Below, piece by piece: positions 61,199 to 64,000 of a DNA stretch of 64,000 nucleotides. Where the stretch lies: assembly GCF_034931025.1 (NCBI RefSeq), contig NZ_JAYGIL010000004.1, forward strand, positions 186,001 through 250,000. The letters are read 5' to 3'. The position numbers and the translations under genes are program-made. The notes under the pieces were generated by a model. That model did no database searches. It was not told the DNA's origin and saw only the letters and a list, made by a program, of their open reading frames with translations. Positions within the stretch are counted from its first letter, which is position 1. Every line of letters starts with the position of its first letter. This stretch comes from Arcicella gelida. Its GTDB lineage: Bacteria; Bacteroidota; Bacteroidia; Cytophagales; Spirosomataceae.

Positions 61199-61492
61199 AT
61201 GGATATTTTTCATTTCGATTACGATTTTCAGGAAAACTCTCAAGGAGCTGGCAATGATTTACAATTATTAGAGGAAAAATGGCTTGGCGATTCTTTGGTC
61301 GGTTATTTGGTAGAATCACAAACGCAAGACTGGCTTATTTCTCTGGTTTTTGTTTCAAGAGAAACACCTTTAAAATTCGTGATTAGAAAGTTAGAAAAAA
61401 CGCCTTCACACGTAAAAATGGAGCAGTATCGTATTCTTTCTTCTAAAACTTCCAGACTTTTAAAACCATTTTATGAAGCTTCTTTAAACTAA
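61199..61492 (+). CDS. 97-aa protein, unknown
   Basis: A 97-residue soluble protein of no family I recognise, with alternating strands and a C-terminal helix (WLISLVFVSRETPLKFVIRK, then SKTSRLLKPFYEA). It is divergent from arsM with 139 bp between and converges on the sigma factor gene with a 13-bp gap. The clear start, length and intergenic space make it plausible as a gene. Confidence 0.55.
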   Translation: MDIFHFDYDFQENSQGAGNDLQLLEEKWLGDSLVGYLVESQTQDWLISLVFVSRETPLKFVIRKLEKTPSHVKMEQYRILSSKTSRLLKPFYEASLN

Positions 61493-61505
61493 TTTTTATC
61501 GGAAT

Positions 61506-62090
61506 TTAAGCACAAAGACATTCTCCTTTTTTGTTTCGTATTTCAATAATGTTTCCGTAAGCATCTACTTTTACGGGGCAACAATCCATGAGTTTTTGCT
61601 TCAATTGCTCTCTGCCACGTTGCACTCTTGATTTTGCTCCTGAAACTGAAATGCCTAATTTTTCAGCTAATTGTACTTGTGATAATCCTTCAATATCTAC
61701 TAAACGAAGTGCCTCTTCGTACTTTGGGTCAAGATCTTGCCTAAAATGTTCAAGCCATTGAGCTACCATCGTATTGAGTTCATTTTCGCTAAAATATGTT
61801 TGCTCTAAATTGTTTTGATAGACCGCATCTTCATGCTCAAGTGCTCTTTTCTTTGAACGAAAATAATTCAACACGGTGTTTCTGGCAATCTGAAAAACCC
61901 ATCCAGCCAAACGTTCCTCTTCACGCAACTCATGCAAATGTTGATGAATTTTTATAAATACTTCTTGCAGAAGGTCGTCGGTCACTTCGGTATTATGCGT
62001 TTGATTCCGAATAAACTCTTTGACAGGTTTACTGAAATCTAACCAAATCTGATTAAATTTTATGGCTTTGGATGTGGATATTGCATTCAT
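61506..62090 (-). CDS. SigZ-like ECF sigma factor with Cys-rich C-terminus
   Basis: A 194-residue sigma-70 family protein from MNAISTSKAIKFNQIWLDFS; the frame is open upstream to 62150, but those residues overlap the ppk1 terminator. Region 2 contains TDDLLQEVFIKIHQHLHE and GWVFQIARNTVLNYFRSKKR, region 4 contains EEALRLVDIEGLSQVQLAEK and SGAKSRVQRGREQLKQKL. The tail has DCCPV and GECLCA, as in SigZ, and the four cysteines could sense metal or redox. No anti-sigma gene is adjacent, so the Cys tail may replace one; the link to arsenic is inferred from arsM nearby. Confidence 0.88.
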   Translation of the reverse strand: MNAISTSKAIKFNQIWLDFSKPVKEFIRNQTHNTEVTDDLLQEVFIKIHQHLHELREEERLAGWVFQIARNTVLNYFRSKKRALEHEDAVYQNNLEQTYFSENELNTMVAQWLEHFRQDLDPKYEEALRLVDIEGLSQVQLAEKLGISVSGAKSRVQRGREQLKQKLMDCCPVKVDAYGNIIEIRNKKGECLCA

Positions 62091-62135
62091 AAAACGAAGT
62101 TTTTCTGAAAGATGCCTTTTTATTGTAAAGGACGC

Positions 62136-62172
62136 AAAAAAGGCGAACATTTAGAAAACGTTCGCCTTTTTT
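62136..62172. terminator. terminator between ppk1 and the sigma factor gene
   Basis: Arms AAAAAGGCGAAC and GTTCGCCTTTTT with T runs on both strands, 38 bp after the ppk1 stop. Confidence 0.85.
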
Positions 62173-62209
62173 ACTTATTGAGCATCTCAAATTCCGAAAA
62201 TTGAATCTT

Positions 62210-64000
62210 TTAAACTTCAGTACCCAATTCTTCTTCAATCATTTCTTCTTCCTGAAATAATTTGGCTTCCATTACTTCTGCGGCATTTACTTCAAAGAAT
62301 TTCTTATGAATATTAAATGCATCATCTCCGCATTCCGCTGGCGATGCACATCGTATGAAAGAACCATCTTCTTGCATGGTATAAGCATTGACATTGTCTT
62401 TCAAATTCCAATCTAAAATATGAATAGCTTGTTGTTTAACTTGTGTACCATAAATTTCAAAAAGTGATTCTATTCTACGGTCAAAACTTCTTACCATTAC
62501 ATCGGCAGAACCGCCATAAACTTTAGGCTCGCCATTGTTATGGAAATAATAAATACGAGTATGTTCTAAGAAATCTCCGACGATAGAACGTACTGTAATA
62601 TTTTCAGATAATCCTTTTCTTTGCGGACGTAAACAACAGATTCCTCGAACAATCAATTGAATTTTTACACCTGCTTGTGAAGCTTTGTATAATTCATCAA
62701 TAGTGATTTTATCTTGTAATGAATTGATTTTAAAACAAATTCCGCTTGGTAAACCAGCTCTGGCATTATCTGCTTCGTGCTGAATCATTTTTACCAAACT
62801 CTTACGCATATCACGTGGAGCGGTAATCAATCTTTGATAAGAATGCGGTTGTGAATGCCCAGTAATTACATTGAAAAACTCAGAAATATCTCTTGTCAAT
62901 ACTTCATCAGTTGTAAGTAAACCAATATCGGTATAAAGTTTTGCGGTATCTTCATTATAATTTCCAGAAGATAAATGTGCATAACTTTTTACCATATCAC
63001 CTTCATTTCTAATTACTTGCAGAAGCTTTGTGTGGGTTTTTAATCCTGGAATTCCATAAATTACAAAACAACCTGCTTTTTGTAAACGAAGTGCTTCACG
63101 AATATTATTTTCTTCATCGAAACGGGCTTTCACTTCAAATAATACCGAAACGTGTTTGCCATTTTCAGCAGCATGTAAAAGCGCTTCTGCAATGCGAGAA
63201 TGCTTTGAAATTCTGTAGAGTGTAATTTTAATCGCCAATACTTGTGGGTCTTCAGCAGCTTGCTCAAGCAATTGAAGTACTGGTTCAAAATTGTTATATG
63301 GATGATGTAGGAGTATATCTCCTTGTTTCATCGTTTCAAAAATATTTTCTGGTTTTTGTGTTAGCTGACCCAAGGCTGGCACTGATGCTCTTTGTACAAC
63401 TTGCTTTGATTTTAATTCTGCGTGTTTGATGATTTGCCAAAATGCTGTAAAATCAATCAAGGTATCGCTGAAAAAAATATCGTTTTTTTCAAGCTTCCAA
63501 CGTTTTAACATCATCTGCAACATCCATTCCGAACAACCACCCTCCATTTCAATTCGGGTTACTCTACCCAAACGACGGTCTTTGATTTTCTTTTTGATTT
63601 CGTCGATAAAATCTGTTTCAGAATCTTCATGTTCTACTAAATCAAAGTCTCCATTTCGGGTAATTCTGAACAAAGCGACTGATTCAATTTCTACATTTTT
63701 ATAGAGTTTCCAGATTTCATGACGAATGATTTCTTCTATAGGTAAAAACATGATTTCGTCCTCACGTTCTACCACATAAAAGCGTTTTAAGTTTTGTGGA
63801 ATTTGCACAAAACTAATTTTCCTACTTTCGTTGATGTTACTTTCTGTACGTTCGCCTTCACTTTTGGTGACAACCCCAAAAATCAAGGTTTTGCCCAATA
63901 AACTCGGAAAAGTATGCGTATGGTCGAAAACCATCGGCGTAAGCATTGGGTAAATGGTACGATTAAAATAATCAAGTACTTGTTCCATTTCCTCATGATT
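62210..64000 (-). CDS. ppk1: polyphosphate kinase 1, 5' end outside the window
   Basis: The frame stays open to the right edge of the window, so the protein begins further right. About 596 residues are present of the usual 690. PPK1 builds inorganic polyphosphate from ATP. Visible family blocks are MLTPMVFDHTHTFPSLLG (near the window edge), DILLHHPYNNFEPVLQLLEQ, the catalytic histidine region GLKTHTKLLQVIR, YAHLSSGNYNEDTAKLYTDI, and RIYYFHNNGEPKVYGGSADV at the C-terminal side. The internal ATG at 63986-63988 is not the true start. Confidence 0.95.
   Translation of the reverse strand, partial: NHEEMEQVLDYFNRTIYPMLTPMVFDHTHTFPSLLGKTLIFGVVTKSEGERTESNINESRKISFVQIPQNLKRFYVVEREDEIMFLPIEEIIRHEIWKLYKNVEIESVALFRITRNGDFDLVEHEDSETDFIDEIKKKIKDRRLGRVTRIEMEGGCSEWMLQMMLKRWKLEKNDIFFSDTLIDFTAFWQIIKHAELKSKQVVQRASVPALGQLTQKPENIFETMKQGDILLHHPYNNFEPVLQLLEQAAEDPQVLAIKITLYRISKHSRIAEALLHAAENGKHVSVLFEVKARFDEENNIREALRLQKAGCFVIYGIPGLKTHTKLLQVIRNEGDMVKSYAHLSSGNYNEDTAKLYTDIGLLTTDEVLTRDISEFFNVITGHSQPHSYQRLITAPRDMRKSLVKMIQHEADNARAGLPSGICFKINSLQDKITIDELYKASQAGVKIQLIVRGICCLRPQRKGLSENITVRSIVGDFLEHTRIYYFHNNGEPKVYGGSADVMVRSFDRRIESLFEIYGTQVKQQAIHILDWNLKDNVNAYTMQEDGSFIRCASPAECGDDAFNIHKKFFEVNAAEVMEAKLFQEEEMIEEELGTEV

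Overview
The window looks like a chromosome segment of an AT-rich Bacteroidota bacterium, most likely a member of the Cytophagales (Spirosomataceae-like). The evidence is a type IX secretion sorting tail on a giant surface protein, a TonB-type beta-barrel protein, many lipoprotein and secreted proteins, repeated TAnnTTTG-type promoter boxes in place of E. coli-type -10 boxes, weak Shine-Dalgarno signals, and families largely restricted to Bacteroidota (DUF3078, DUF4230, LptC-like). The genus assignment is inference.

Region 1 (about 294-9629) is a 9.3-kb integrated mobile element in the 3' end of a tRNA-Cys gene. A 15-bp copy of the tRNA end lies at 294-308 and the intact tRNA is at 9613-9686. 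A tyrosine integrase sits next to the tRNA, and a similar tandem GTAACAAAA motif lies just inside both ends. Going inward from the integrase come a coupled 270-residue protein, a palindrome-controlled HTH operon, a RecA/RepA-like ATPase, a cluster of GGACGGAC dyads (possible replication origin), a Toprim primase coupled to a small HTH protein, and an unfamiliar module of two ribbon-helix-helix-like proteins and two proteins with C-terminal membrane anchors. A DUF1016 (YhcG-like) PD-(D/E)XK nuclease is cargo at the far end. I find no relaxase, capsid, portal or terminase gene, so how it moves is unclear. This element is the best candidate for something undescribed.

Region 2 (9.7-31 kb): rpsA; a 1792-residue Ig-repeat adhesin with a type IX sorting tail; a myo-inositol oxygenase next to a sodium:solute symporter; a beta-barrel protein; a eukaryote-like nrdB; an ATPase/TPR gene pair with a 14-bp overlap that resembles signalling or conflict systems; valS; an SMP-30-like lactonase; and an MscS channel.

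Region 3 (31-48 kb): coaX, an outer-membrane protein and lptC; an SCO/cytochrome c pair; recN; a crotonase; a TonB-type barrel protein; an AraC regulator; a 21-bp tandem repeat array; two copies of a 238-bp MITE-like element flanking a coiled-coil protein and a YggS protein; DUF4230; a TlpA-like thioredoxin; and hemA.

Region 4 (48-64 kb): a lipoprotein made of two tandem truncated globins; a short cell-wall cluster (murD-ftsW-murG); mscL; a DUF3078 protein; guaB; a SUMF1-like protein and a Gfo/Idh/MocA oxidoreductase; an arsM and SigZ-like sigma factor neighbourhood; and ppk1, which runs off the right edge.

Where the longest open frame seemed too long, starts were shortened using family N-termini, signal peptides and upstream promoter boxes. 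These choices are stated in each entry.
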